A DNA stretch of 64,000 bases from Christiangramia oceanisediminis (GTDB taxonomy: Bacteria; Bacteroidota; Bacteroidia; Flavobacteriales; Flavobacteriaceae). The stretch's first letter is position 1; each line of letters begins with the position of its first letter. Of the stretch, positions 42,103-50,799 are shown piece after piece. A program made the translations under genes and the position numbers. Below the pieces are notes generated by a model, which had not been told where the DNA came from, did no database searches, and saw only the letters and a list, made by a program, of their open reading frames with translations. The stretch lies in contig NZ_JANCNS010000002.1 in assembly GCF_022570735.2 (NCBI RefSeq), positions 682,001 through 746,000 of the forward strand. The letters are read 5' to 3'.

Positions 42103-43173
42103 ATGTTTGTTAGATCTTTATTGATTGCGTTTCTAGTTTTCTTCGGAAGTCATATTTCATTTGCACAACCTGATTCAACCGCCACTCCCAAGGGAAAATT
42201 GATCATCGGGATTGCCGAAACACCTCCTTTCGTAGAGAAACAACCATATGGCTACTCAGGCTTGAGCATCTCGTCATGGAAACTGGTGAACGAACAACTG
42301 CAGGCCGAATATGAATTTCGTGAATATGATGATCTTAATAGCCTTCTTGCTGGAATAGAAAAAGGAGAGGTAGACATGAGCGTAAATCCTATCACTGTCA
42401 CGGAACAACGCATGAAAAGGATGGATTTCTCCCAGCCTTATTTTATCTCTCATACCAGCCTGGTACAAAGAAGGGAATCAACCCTTTTAAGGCATATCAA
42501 AAATTTCTTCAGTTGGGATTTCTTTAAGGTCGTATTTCTCCTTTTGCTTGTGATATTCATCTTCGGATTCCTGGCCTGGCTGTTTGAACGAAAAAAGAAT
42601 AGGGAAGAATTTGGCGAAGGTTTTCGAGGCATCATGCAGGGCTTCTGGTGGAGCGCGGTAACCATGACTACCGTTGGTTATGGAGACAAATCCCCCAGAA
42701 CCACCGGAGGTCGTATAATTGGCCTTATCTGGATGTTTCTGGCGGTGATCATTATTTCAAGTTTCACGGCGGGAATTGCTTCCTCACTTACTGTTAAAAG
42801 TATAAACGAAGAAATTGGTGCCGTTCAGGATCTACAGCGTTTTGATGTTACTACCGTTAATAGTTCAAGCTCCCAGGAATTACTTGAACTTTATAATATA
42901 GAGAGTAAATTGTTTAACAATGAAATGGAAGCGATACAGGCCCTGTTGAATGAAGAGGTGAACATTTTTGTGTATGATGAGCCCATTCTAAAATATCTTA
43001 TTCAGCAGCAAAATCTTGAAGATGAGCTGGAAATTCTCTCGCAAAGTTTAAAGAAAGATTATTATAGTTATTCCTTTCCAAAAGATTCTCCTTTGCTTAA
43101 AAAGATAAATCCGGTCTTGATTCGCTCACTAAAAAGTATGGAGTGGAGCGCGTTGGTTGAAGATTATAAATAA
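42103..43173 (+). CDS. Ionotropic-glutamate-receptor-like ion channel (ligand-binding domain plus pore)
   Basis: 356 aa from ATG 42103, which starts a signal peptide (MFVRSLLIAFLVFFGSHISF); an in-frame TTG 24 bp upstream is less likely. A type 3 solute-binding domain is split by a channel insert: first half about 29-125, TM1 about 142-162, pore with TVGYGD (190-195), TM2 about 202-226, second half 230-356. This is the order of prokaryotic GluR0. The TVGYGD filter indicates potassium selectivity. It would open on binding a small ligand, probably an amino acid, in the periplasm. Confidence 0.88.
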   Translation: MFVRSLLIAFLVFFGSHISFAQPDSTATPKGKLIIGIAETPPFVEKQPYGYSGLSISSWKLVNEQLQAEYEFREYDDLNSLLAGIEKGEVDMSVNPITVTEQRMKRMDFSQPYFISHTSLVQRRESTLLRHIKNFFSWDFFKVVFLLLLVIFIFGFLAWLFERKKNREEFGEGFRGIMQGFWWSAVTMTTVGYGDKSPRTTGGRIIGLIWMFLAVIIISSFTAGIASSLTVKSINEEIGAVQDLQRFDVTTVNSSSSQELLELYNIESKLFNNEMEAIQALLNEEVNIFVYDEPILKYLIQQQNLEDELEILSQSLKKDYYSYSFPKDSPLLKKINPVLIRSLKSMEWSALVEDYK

Positions 43174-43177
43174 ATAA

Positions 43178-43309
43178 TTATCCAAGACCTAAATATCCAG
43201 GGAGGATCCACAGAATGATGAATACCACGATCATTCCAAAACAGCCGCAGCCACCCCCAAATTTCCTGGCACCCCATCCTGCCAGTAATGCCCTGATGAT
43301 ATTTTTCAT
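43178..43309 (-). CDS. 43-aa glycine/cysteine-containing small membrane protein
   Basis: Read directly on the minus strand (ATG 43307-43309, TAA 43178-43180). A basic start (MKNIIRALLAGWGARKF) is followed by GGGCGCFG and one membrane helix MIVVFIILWILPGYLGLG. The G-C-G-C motif just before the helix is unusual. No homologue recognised. It ends 4 bp from the channel gene's stop codon. Confidence 0.7.
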   Translation of the reverse strand: MKNIIRALLAGWGARKFGGGCGCFGMIVVFIILWILPGYLGLG

Positions 43310-43444
43310 CCGCAATAAATTAGCCTCTAAATTTAATTCAGCAGTACCCCTAAAAGGGTATTTTTAATAAAACTTGAAAGACCGGTATAATTAAGTATTT
43401 GATTTTTAGTATCTTGAAGCCGATTCGATAAAATTTAGATTTTT

Positions 43445-43600
43445 ATGCCAACCAAACAACCAACAACTTCCCGTCCTGGAGAGGATAATTTTATGCGCTA
43501 TAAAAAGAACTTTCATAATAAAACGATTTTTATAGCCATCGCATTAGTTATCGTGGTGACCATAGTTGCAATGACCGGCGTTTATTACGAATACTGGTAG
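43445..43600 (+). CDS. 51-aa single-pass membrane protein
   Basis: ATG 43445, TAG 43598-43600. Hydrophilic, Thr/Pro-rich N-terminus (MPTKQPTTSRPGEDNFMRYK), basic KKNFHNK, then one membrane helix TIFIAIALVIVVTIVAMTGV and the short end YYEYW. Positive-inside rule places the N-terminus in the cytoplasm. Function unknown. Its stop is 1 bp from the stop of the convergent ACT-like gene. Confidence 0.7.
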   Translation: MPTKQPTTSRPGEDNFMRYKKNFHNKTIFIAIALVIVVTIVAMTGVYYEYW

Positions 43601-43601
43601 A

Positions 43602-44246
43602 TCACTTTTTGATCTCGTTCAACAATAAAAATGCCTTATTGATATATTCCTTTTCCAGAAAAAGTGCAAAATAATTCGAGGTAGAAATCATTTCAAATAC
43701 AGGAATTCCCTCATAAGCCAGAAGCTTAAAAATGTAAAAATACAATCCCACTGTCTGAGAACTGTTCTTAGGCAAACCTATGGTTATTGATGACAATTCC
43801 TCCTTGATGGAAACCCGTACTTCACTCCTGAAACATTTTTCAACCAGATCTGTCAAAGACGTAGACACCAATATATTACTCTCTTGGTAATTACTTGAAT
43901 AATTGAGATAAACGCCTGTTTGGTCTTTAACGGCTTCCAGCAATTTTGCCTTATTCGCTATTATGGTCTTCGAATTTAAGAAGGTGTATTCGGTTATTCC
44001 GGAACGAACGATAATATCACCCATTTCCCGCAAACTTTTCATATCGATCTTGGTTCTCTTTGGAGCATACCTCCTTAATGCCATGATAATACTTCCCTGT
44101 TTAACAGGTTTTCGCATTTCTTTTTCTACCTGGGGCTGAATATCTGCTGCGAGTCCACTAAAATTTACAATATCCCTTGCTATTGCATCATCCAGGAAAG
44201 GCTGGTGCCTTATAATATCATGAACAACGGTGGTTATTGTCTTCAT
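43602..44246 (-). CDS. ACT-domain-like protein divergent from aspartate kinase
   Basis: 214 aa. An N-terminal helical domain (VHDIIRHQPFLDDAIARDIV, then QGSIIMALRRYAPKR) resembles a small helix-turn-helix-like bundle. The C-terminal half contains two beta-alpha-beta-beta units; the last, VGLYFYIFKLLAYEGIPVFE with YFALFLEKEYINKAFLLL, resembles the ACT domains of aspartokinases. It is divergently transcribed from lysC over a shared 100-bp promoter region. A regulatory role in aspartate-family biosynthesis is inferred from similarity and position. Confidence 0.65.
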   Translation of the reverse strand: MKTITTVVHDIIRHQPFLDDAIARDIVNFSGLAADIQPQVEKEMRKPVKQGSIIMALRRYAPKRTKIDMKSLREMGDIIVRSGITEYTFLNSKTIIANKAKLLEAVKDQTGVYLNYSSNYQESNILVSTSLTDLVEKCFRSEVRVSIKEELSSITIGLPKNSSQTVGLYFYIFKLLAYEGIPVFEMISTSNYFALFLEKEYINKAFLLLNEIKK

Positions 44247-44270
44247 TTGTTAATTATTAAACATTTTGTG

Positions 44271-44278
44271 CAAATGTA
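44271..44278 (-). promoter_or_regulatory. -7 promoter element TACATTTG of the ACT-like gene
   Basis: Exact TAnnTTTG on the minus strand, 24 bp before ATG 44246. It lies only 20 bp from the -33 of the divergent lysC promoter, so polymerase binding may be mutually exclusive. Confidence 0.6.
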
Positions 44279-44297
44279 TATAAAATGAATGTGAGTT

Positions 44298-44328
44298 TTT
44301 GAACCGCTCCAAAATAGTAATACCTATG
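44298..44328 (+). promoter_or_regulatory. Promoter of lysC
   Basis: -33 TTTG at 44298-44301, 19-bp spacer, -7 TACCTATG (one mismatch to TAnnTTTG) at 44321-44328; ATG 44348 follows after 19 bp. Confidence 0.6.
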
Positions 44329-44347
44329 CAGCCGCAAAACCTTAGCT

Positions 44348-45685
44348 ATGAAAGTCTTAAAATTTGGCGGAACTTCTGTAGGATCTTCAGAAAGTATAAG
44401 AAACGTAAAGGAAATTATACGTTCCCAGGACGGAACTAAAATGCTGGTGCTTTCAGCAATGTCCGGAGTGACCAACAGCCTGGTGGAAATTTCAGAGGCC
44501 TGCAAAAATGATCATAACAGCCTTATTTCTCCAAACATCGAGGCGCTTCGCATAAAGCATTTTAACCTGATAAATGAGCTTATACCCCAGGATTCATTAA
44601 ATACTCGTGTTAAACAGCATATTAATGACCTTCTGGCTGAACTTCAGCATCATGCAACCCAGTCCTGGAATGAAGAGATCAATGCGAAGATCCTCACTAC
44701 AGGCGAGACCATGCTTACCTTTATTTTTAGCAGGTACCTGGATTTTATGGGAATTAAGAATACGCTGTTGAATTCTCGTGATTTCATGCATATCGAAAAT
44801 CTTGAGAATCCAGATACGGGACATGTCGCAGAACTTTTGAACGAGATCCTGAAAAATACGGAACAAACCGATATTTTGATCGCGCAGGGATTTGTTCGGC
44901 TTAATTCGAAAATGGAAGTAAGTACCCTTAAAAGAGGAGGAAGCGATTATACGGCAACCATCCTGGGAGCTGCCATACGCGCCGAAGAAATTCAGATCTG
45001 GACCGACATTAGCGGACTCCATAATAACGATCCGCGTTACGTGGAAAACACCCATGCTATCTCCCAGTTGAGCTTTGAGGAGGCCGCAGAGCTGGCCTAT
45101 TTTGGGGCCAAGATCCTGCATCCGCAAACCATTTCCCCGGTAATTGGAAAGAACATACCCGTTTACCTGAAGAATACGTTTACACCCGAAGCACAGGGAA
45201 CCTGTATTAGCTCCTTAACCGACCGTAAAGGTCTGAAGGCGATTTCAGCAAAAGACGGCATTACGGCTATCAAGATAAAGTCTAACCGTATGCTTATGGC
45301 TCATGGTTTCCTTAAAAAGATCTTCGAGGTTTTTGATAAATATGAAACCGCTATCGATATGATCACAACTTCAGAGATTGCCATTTCGCTTACCATAGAT
45401 GATGTTAGAAACCTGGACAATATCCTTGCTGAACTATCCAATTACGGCGAAGTAAATGTAGACTTCGAACATAGCATTATTTGCGTGGTAGGAGAGGGGC
45501 TCATCGAAGATAAAAGCAGTTCCAGGATATTCGAAATATTAAAGGATGTGCCGGTGAGAATGATCTCTTATGGCGGAAGCAATAATAATATTTCATTGCT
45601 GGTAGAAACCAGTCATAAGATCGAGGTTCTACAAAAATTGAATGATAAGCTTTTTACTAACAGGCCCGAATATAACCTGCAGTAA
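44348..45685 (+). CDS. lysC: Aspartate kinase
   Basis: 445 aa, monofunctional. KFGGTSVGSSESI at residues 5-17 is the aspartokinase nucleotide-binding signature; LTTGETM and LKRGGSDYTATILGAA follow, with WTDISGLHNNDPR at the substrate site. Two C-terminal ACT domains (about 305-440) bind feedback inhibitors such as lysine or threonine. It phosphorylates aspartate for lysine, threonine and methionine synthesis. It lacks the homoserine dehydrogenase domain of ThrA. Followed by a terminator. Confidence 0.93.
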   Translation: MKVLKFGGTSVGSSESIRNVKEIIRSQDGTKMLVLSAMSGVTNSLVEISEACKNDHNSLISPNIEALRIKHFNLINELIPQDSLNTRVKQHINDLLAELQHHATQSWNEEINAKILTTGETMLTFIFSRYLDFMGIKNTLLNSRDFMHIENLENPDTGHVAELLNEILKNTEQTDILIAQGFVRLNSKMEVSTLKRGGSDYTATILGAAIRAEEIQIWTDISGLHNNDPRYVENTHAISQLSFEEAAELAYFGAKILHPQTISPVIGKNIPVYLKNTFTPEAQGTCISSLTDRKGLKAISAKDGITAIKIKSNRMLMAHGFLKKIFEVFDKYETAIDMITTSEIAISLTIDDVRNLDNILAELSNYGEVNVDFEHSIICVVGEGLIEDKSSSRIFEILKDVPVRMISYGGSNNNISLLVETSHKIEVLQKLNDKLFTNRPEYNLQ

Positions 45686-45719
45686 ATCACCATAACTAAA
45701 ACAGTTTTTTTGTGTAGTG

Positions 45720-45755
45720 AAAACCGTTGGATGCTTCAGCCGCCAGCGGTTTTTT
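45720..45755 (+). terminator. Intrinsic terminator after lysC
   Basis: 11-bp stem AAAACCGTTGG / CCAGCGGTTTT (one G-T pair), 12-nt loop and T run. It overlaps the last codon of the convergent glycosyltransferase gene. Confidence 0.82.
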
Positions 45756-46992
45756 AATTTTTATCCCTGTTCTTTTCTTCGATGAATCGTGACATGAAAT
45801 ATGTACTGCGATGCAGGTGATGTTTCAGCATTTCCCCTGTGAAATTGGTCTTGCGATGTTTATGTAATTTGGTTTTTAGACCTTGGATTTCAGAAATCAG
45901 AGCTTCTGAAAATCTTTTTTGATCAAATCGAATCCTGAGCAGTTCAAATCCTTCCAGCTGTTTTTGTTGCCAAAGCTGTTGATCCTCATAAAGCTGAATC
46001 GATTTTTCAATGATATCATCAGGTTCCTCGACAATTAAACCTGGCCAGGAATCATCTATCGAAATCCCTTCAGCTCCTATTTTAGTGGTAATCGATGGGG
46101 TTCCGTTCTGCATGGCATCAATGAACTTTCCCTTCAGTCCGGCCCCAAATCGAATGGGAGCAAGACAAATCCTGGCCTGCTGCATTAGCTTCGAAGAATC
46201 GCTGGCCCAGCCATGCACAAAAAATCCCTGTTGCTTGTTTCGAAGCTGAAAATTCTTTTCTGTCGCATAGGCACCATAGATGTGCAGGTTTGCATCCGGA
46301 AGCCTCTTCCTGATACCCGGCCAGATCTTTTCTTTTAAAAACAAGACCGAATCCCAGTTTGGGGCATGCAGAAAATTACCGATGAACAAAAAATCCTTTC
46401 GGTGATCGAATGACGGAAACCCGGCAATATCAGGAGTATCGGGAATGTCAAGTAAATAAGGCAGGTAAAGAAGTATCTCAGGTAAAACCCTGAATTCATC
46501 CTGAAGCAAATTCATTTCGAACTCAGAAATTATAAGGCTAAGATCACAGCGATAAATAGCCGAAATTTCACGTTTGGTTATTTCCAGCTCTTGGTATAGC
46601 TCCGCTTCCGCAAGCTGCTTTTTGATAGCCTGCTCCCTGGCTTTCCGTAAAAAATGAAGATCTTCGGTATCGAGAATCTTTATCGCACCGGGACAGATTT
46701 TATCCACTCTCCAGCCAAATTGTTCTTCCATCATAAAGCGGTCAAAAAGAACAATTTCGGGCATTACTTCAGCCAGGAAGTCATCAAAAGATGAATGGTT
46801 AAGCCTGATCTTTTCTGTTTGAATTCCCAGCCTACCAAGATCCTCCATGTTTTCGGTTTCTTTTGCCGCAGTTGCGAATATAACCTGGTAGTTAATTTTC
46901 CTGAACAGCTGGAGTAACTGCATCATTCTGGAACCCGCAGCAGAAGAAGCGGGTTCAGGCCAAACATAACCGATCACCAGAATTTTGGGCAT
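45754..46992 (-). CDS. GT4-like glycosyltransferase
   Basis: 412 aa with a GT-B fold. MPKILVIGYVWPEPASSAAG starts the N-terminal Rossmann half; in the C-terminal half LFIGNFLHAPNWDSVLFLKE, GAYATEKNFQL and VHGWASDSSKLMQQARICLA lead to the donor site FGAGLKGKFIDAMQNGTPSI with the catalytic Glu region replaced by the K-x-x-D-A-M-x-x-G-x-P pattern typical of GT4 relatives. Probably acts on envelope or exopolysaccharide. No other glycan genes adjoin. Confidence 0.82.
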   Translation of the reverse strand: MPKILVIGYVWPEPASSAAGSRMMQLLQLFRKINYQVIFATAAKETENMEDLGRLGIQTEKIRLNHSSFDDFLAEVMPEIVLFDRFMMEEQFGWRVDKICPGAIKILDTEDLHFLRKAREQAIKKQLAEAELYQELEITKREISAIYRCDLSLIISEFEMNLLQDEFRVLPEILLYLPYLLDIPDTPDIAGFPSFDHRKDFLFIGNFLHAPNWDSVLFLKEKIWPGIRKRLPDANLHIYGAYATEKNFQLRNKQQGFFVHGWASDSSKLMQQARICLAPIRFGAGLKGKFIDAMQNGTPSITTKIGAEGISIDDSWPGLIVEEPDDIIEKSIQLYEDQQLWQQKQLEGFELLRIRFDQKRFSEALISEIQGLKTKLHKHRKTNFTGEMLKHHLHRSTYFMSRFIEEKNRDKN

Positions 46993-47003
46993 GAAATTTT
47001 TCC

Positions 47004-47011
47004 CAAAAATA
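47004..47011 (-). promoter_or_regulatory. -7 promoter element TATTTTTG of the glycosyltransferase gene
   Basis: Exact TAnnTTTG on the minus strand, 11 bp before ATG 46992, predicting a leader of only a few bases. Confidence 0.5.
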
Positions 47012-47089
47012 GGTTTTTATGTGAGATATGACCGAAGCATATGTTAACTTATTCAGGAATTTTTAATAGCTTTCAGGAAATTTGCCCAA

Positions 47090-47506
47090 ATGAAAAACAG
47101 CTATTCAACCAATTTAAACCTTTTTAGAACTGATCTTGGCCTGCTACTATTCCGCATTTTTATAGGTGGTTTAATGCTAACCCATGGCTGGTCCAAACTT
47201 CTCCGTTTTTTTGGACCTGATGAGATCAGTTTTGCCGATCCTTTAGGGTTTGGAGAAACATTTACCTTCGCATTTGCCGTTTTCGCAGAGTTCTTCTGTT
47301 CGATATTTATAATTTTTGGCTTTCTTACCAGGATTTCCAGCATTCCGCTATTTATTACCATGCTTACCGCTGCACTCATCGTGCATATCCCCGATGGTTT
47401 CGGTAAACAGGAATTACCCTTACTGTATGCATCTGGTTTTCTGCTTCTGTTTTTAACCGGACCTGGAAAATATTCTCTTGACTTTAAACTGTATAAGAAA
47501 AAATAA
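47090..47506 (+). CDS. DoxX family membrane protein
   Basis: 138 aa, four membrane helices. LLLFRIFIGGLMLTHGWSKL is the typical first helix, with the H-G-x-x-K motif; FAEFFCSIFIIFGFLTRISS gives the second, with conserved Glu and Gly. Family role is not well defined. Its stop overlaps the start of the gluconokinase/6PGDH fusion (TAATG), so it is coupled to gluconate metabolism genes, which is not expected for DoxX. Confidence 0.85.
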   Translation: MKNSYSTNLNLFRTDLGLLLFRIFIGGLMLTHGWSKLLRFFGPDEISFADPLGFGETFTFAFAVFAEFFCSIFIIFGFLTRISSIPLFITMLTAALIVHIPDGFGKQELPLLYASGFLLLFLTGPGKYSLDFKLYKKK

Positions 47507-49425
47507 TGTCAGTAGGAGAGGGGAAACCTATCTATATCGTTATGGGCGTTGCCGGGGTAGGAAAGACCAGTACTGCCAAAGCCCTGGCTTCTGAATTGAA
47601 TATTCCTTTTTTTGAGGGAGACGAATTTCATCCACCGGAAAATATAAAAAAAATGACCGATGGTTATCCTCTGAACGATGAGGATCGCCAGGCATGGTTA
47701 AAAGCGATTGCCGGCCAGATTAACAGGGTTGAGGATAAAGGTGGAGCCGTTTTTACCTGTTCAGCATTAAAAGAAATTTACAGGGAATACCTAATGAACC
47801 GTACCCGATCCAGAATTGAATGGATCTATCTCTACGAAAGTTTCGAAACCATTCGCGACCGGATGCGTTCAAGAAGGGAACATTTCTTTAATCCCGAACT
47901 TCTTACTTCGCAGTTCGATACATTGGAACCGCCCGCCTACGGAATTCATATGCGCACTAACCTGTCACCTGAAAAAACTTTGAACAAAATCCTTCAGGAG
48001 ATCAAAAAACCCAAGATTGGAATTATAGGTCTTGGTGTCATGGGGCAGGGACTGGCCCTGAATATGGCAGACAACCAGGTTTCGGTTACGGTCTACAATC
48101 GGGAAGTCAGGGGAGCTGAAGAAAATATAGCCCGAAACTTTGCCGATGAGAATAAGGAACTTTATCATTTTAGCTGGTTTAGTGATCTCGAGAAATTCTT
48201 AAAATATCTTCCCAGGCCAAGGAATATCCTGTTAATGGTAAAGGCAGGACCGGCTGTGGATTCTGTTATTTCAGAATTACTTCCGTACCTGGAGAAAGAC
48301 GATCTTATCATTGATGCCGGGAATTCCCATTATGAAGATACTCAGCGGCGGATCGCTGAACTTCAAAATAAAGAAGTTCTGTTCCTGGGAACCGGCGTAT
48401 CTGGTGGGGAAGAAGGTGCTCGTAACGGTCCTTCAATTATGCCCGGCGGTTCTAAAGATGCATATGAACGAGTAGCGCCTATCCTGGAAAGTATCGCGGC
48501 CAGGGACAAAACGGGAAAAGCCTGTTGCAGCTACATAGGTCCTGGCGGTTCCGGTCATTTTGTGAAAATGCTGCATAACGGGATAGAATATGGCGAAATG
48601 CAGCTAATTGCGGAATTCTATCATTATATGCGTTTTTTCCTGGATATGCCGGTGGAGGAGATCGCGGCTATGTTTGCAAAGTGGAATGAAAAACTGGATA
48701 GTTATCTTCTAGAGATTTCGATCGATATCCTACACCGGAAGGAAAATGACGAACTGTTGCTCGATCTTATCCTTGATGCGGCAGGGCAGAAGGGAACCGG
48801 TGGCTGGTCTACAGAGGCAGCCCTCAAATATGGCGTTGCCCTGGATACCATTACAGCTGCTGTAATGGCAAGGAATATCTCGGGGGATAAGGAACGAAGA
48901 ACCCGTGCGGCTGCTTTATTCAACTTTAAAAAGTTAGATGGAGTTTTATACGATGGGATTCATGAAAAATTATTTGAAGCATTCAGGCTTGTACAGGTCG
49001 TTAATCATTCTATAGGTTTTGATTTGTTAAATAAGGCTTCTGAAGAAAACAACTGGGAGCTGGATCTTTCCGAAATTTCAAGAATCTGGACCAATGGATG
49101 TATCATACGATCTTCCCTGATGAACAGTTTAATAGACAGTTTTAAGGATAATCCGAAGGAACATCTACTTCTGAATCCGAATTTTGTAAAGCTAGCGAAC
49201 AGGTCCCGGGAGGCACTTCTCGAGGTTGGAACCCAGGCGATGTCTTATGGCTGCCCTATGCCGGTAACCGCTTCAGCGATCAATTATTTTCTGAATTTCA
49301 CCTCTTCTCAAAGCTCTGCTAATATGATCCAGGCACAGCGGGATTATTTTGGTGCACATGCTTACGAAAGGACCGATAAGCCACGTGGAGAATTTTACCG
49401 AACTCACTGGAAAATTAAAAATTGA
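47506..49425 (+). CDS. gntK-gnd: Gluconokinase / 6-phosphogluconate dehydrogenase fusion
   Basis: 639 aa. Residues 1-165 are a complete GntK: Walker A GVAGVGKT (14-21), DEFHPPENIKKMTDGYPLND and CSALKEIYREYL. Residues about 168-639 are a complete 6PGDH: NADP-binding GLGVMGQGLALNMADN, GTGVSGGEEGARNGPSIMPG, catalytic Lys in GHFVKMLHNGIEYGEMQ and the C-terminal all-helical domain (GTGGWST, NGCIIRSSLMN). It would phosphorylate gluconate and then oxidatively decarboxylate 6-phosphogluconate to ribulose 5-phosphate in one polypeptide. The end overlaps gntP by 4 bp. No frame break is seen at the junction. Confidence 0.93.
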   Translation: MSVGEGKPIYIVMGVAGVGKTSTAKALASELNIPFFEGDEFHPPENIKKMTDGYPLNDEDRQAWLKAIAGQINRVEDKGGAVFTCSALKEIYREYLMNRTRSRIEWIYLYESFETIRDRMRSRREHFFNPELLTSQFDTLEPPAYGIHMRTNLSPEKTLNKILQEIKKPKIGIIGLGVMGQGLALNMADNQVSVTVYNREVRGAEENIARNFADENKELYHFSWFSDLEKFLKYLPRPRNILLMVKAGPAVDSVISELLPYLEKDDLIIDAGNSHYEDTQRRIAELQNKEVLFLGTGVSGGEEGARNGPSIMPGGSKDAYERVAPILESIAARDKTGKACCSYIGPGGSGHFVKMLHNGIEYGEMQLIAEFYHYMRFFLDMPVEEIAAMFAKWNEKLDSYLLEISIDILHRKENDELLLDLILDAAGQKGTGGWSTEAALKYGVALDTITAAVMARNISGDKERRTRAAALFNFKKLDGVLYDGIHEKLFEAFRLVQVVNHSIGFDLLNKASEENNWELDLSEISRIWTNGCIIRSSLMNSLIDSFKDNPKEHLLLNPNFVKLANRSREALLEVGTQAMSYGCPMPVTASAINYFLNFTSSQSSANMIQAQRDYFGAHAYERTDKPRGEFYRTHWKIKN

Positions 49426-50771
49426 TGGAATTTCAATTATTACTTGCCGTTCTTTCCGGAATTGGAATTTTGTTATTTCTTATTTTAAGACTGAAGATCC
49501 AGGCTTTTCTCGCCCTTTTGATCTCTTGTATCATCGTTGGAATGATGGCAGGAATGCCAGCACTGGAAATCCTGGATACCATGAAGGACGGGATGGGAAG
49601 CACCCTGGGATTCGTGGCAACCGTGGTAGGACTTGGAGCCTTATTCGGCGGAATCCTTGAACAATCGGGAGGTGCACAGCGACTGGCATCCTATATGCTG
49701 GAACGAACCGGGGAAAAACGGGCTCCCTGGGCTATGATGATCTCCGGCTTTGCAGTGGCCATCCCGGTATTTTTTGATGTGGCCTTTATAATTCTCGTTC
49801 CTATCACCTATGCGCTTAGCAAGCGTACGGGCAAATCTCTTTTGTTATACGCCCTTCCATTACTCGCCGGGCTTGCCATCACCCATGCCTTTATACCACC
49901 TACACCGGGGCCAATTGCGGTTGCCGATATACTTGGAGCCGATCTTGGCTGGGTAATTTTATTCGGATTCCTGGCAGGTCTTCCAGCTGCCATTCTGGGA
50001 GGTCCCATATTCGCCAGGTTTATTTCCAGGAGGATTCATATTGTCCCCGGGGAATTTGCAAAGGTCGAAGAGAAGGAGATCCATAACCCACCATCAGCAG
50101 GATTGATCATGTTGATAATTAGTGTTCCCATCGTGCTTATCGTACTAAGCACTCTTGTAAATAGCACAATGGTTTCCACAACAGGGATACCTTCAGGAGT
50201 ATTATATATGATCAATTTAATTGGCCACCCCTTCACGGCGCTGATCATCGCCAATTTGCTGGCCTGGTATTTCATCGGAATTCGGCGCGGAATGGGGAAG
50301 GACTTTCTTCTAAAAATCGCTACCAAATCCTTCCAGTCTGCTGGTATAATCATTTTGCTCACAGGGGCAGGAGGAGCTTTTAAACAGATCCTTATCGCCA
50401 CCGGTTCGGGGGAGATGATCGCAGGGGCCTTGAATCAAAGTATTTTAAACCCGCTATTATTCGGGTTCCTGGTTGCTTTACTGGTGAGGGTTTTGCAGGG
50501 CTCGGCTACCGTGGCAATGATAACCGCTGCAGGGATTACAGCACCCGTACTTGGAGATGGTATTTATAATCCCGCACAGATTTCATTAGTGGTAATTGCG
50601 ATTGCTGCAGGTGCTTCCAGCTTTTCACATGTAAATGATAGCGGATTCTGGCTGGTGGGTCAGTATCTGGGTTTAACCGAAAAACAAACCTTCAGCTCCT
50701 GGACGGTAATGACGTGTATAATTGCATTTACCGGTCTAATAAGCAGTTTGATGCTTTGGTATATCATTTAA
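49422..50771 (+). CDS. gntP: Gluconate:H+ symporter (GntP family)
   Basis: 449 aa with 12 or more membrane helices. LFGGILEQSGGAQRLASYM, FFDVAFIILVPITYAL, AFIPPTPGPIAVADILGADL and LRVLQGSATVAMITAAGI-type segments (VRVLQGSATVAMITAAG) are the GntP signature regions. It brings gluconate into the cell for the kinase/dehydrogenase fusion encoded just upstream with a 4-bp overlap. Confidence 0.92.
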   Translation: MMEFQLLLAVLSGIGILLFLILRLKIQAFLALLISCIIVGMMAGMPALEILDTMKDGMGSTLGFVATVVGLGALFGGILEQSGGAQRLASYMLERTGEKRAPWAMMISGFAVAIPVFFDVAFIILVPITYALSKRTGKSLLLYALPLLAGLAITHAFIPPTPGPIAVADILGADLGWVILFGFLAGLPAAILGGPIFARFISRRIHIVPGEFAKVEEKEIHNPPSAGLIMLIISVPIVLIVLSTLVNSTMVSTTGIPSGVLYMINLIGHPFTALIIANLLAWYFIGIRRGMGKDFLLKIATKSFQSAGIIILLTGAGGAFKQILIATGSGEMIAGALNQSILNPLLFGFLVALLVRVLQGSATVAMITAAGITAPVLGDGIYNPAQISLVVIAIAAGASSFSHVNDSGFWLVGQYLGLTEKQTFSSWTVMTCIIAFTGLISSLMLWYII

Positions 50772-50791
50772 AAAAAGCCCGTTTCCGGGCT
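50769..50791 (-). terminator. Intrinsic terminator of the acidic hypothetical gene
   Basis: 7-bp stem AAGCCCG / CGGGCTT with a 4-nt loop; the T run is on the minus strand and overlaps the gntP stop codon. Confidence 0.8.
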
Positions 50792-50799
50792 TAAGTTAA

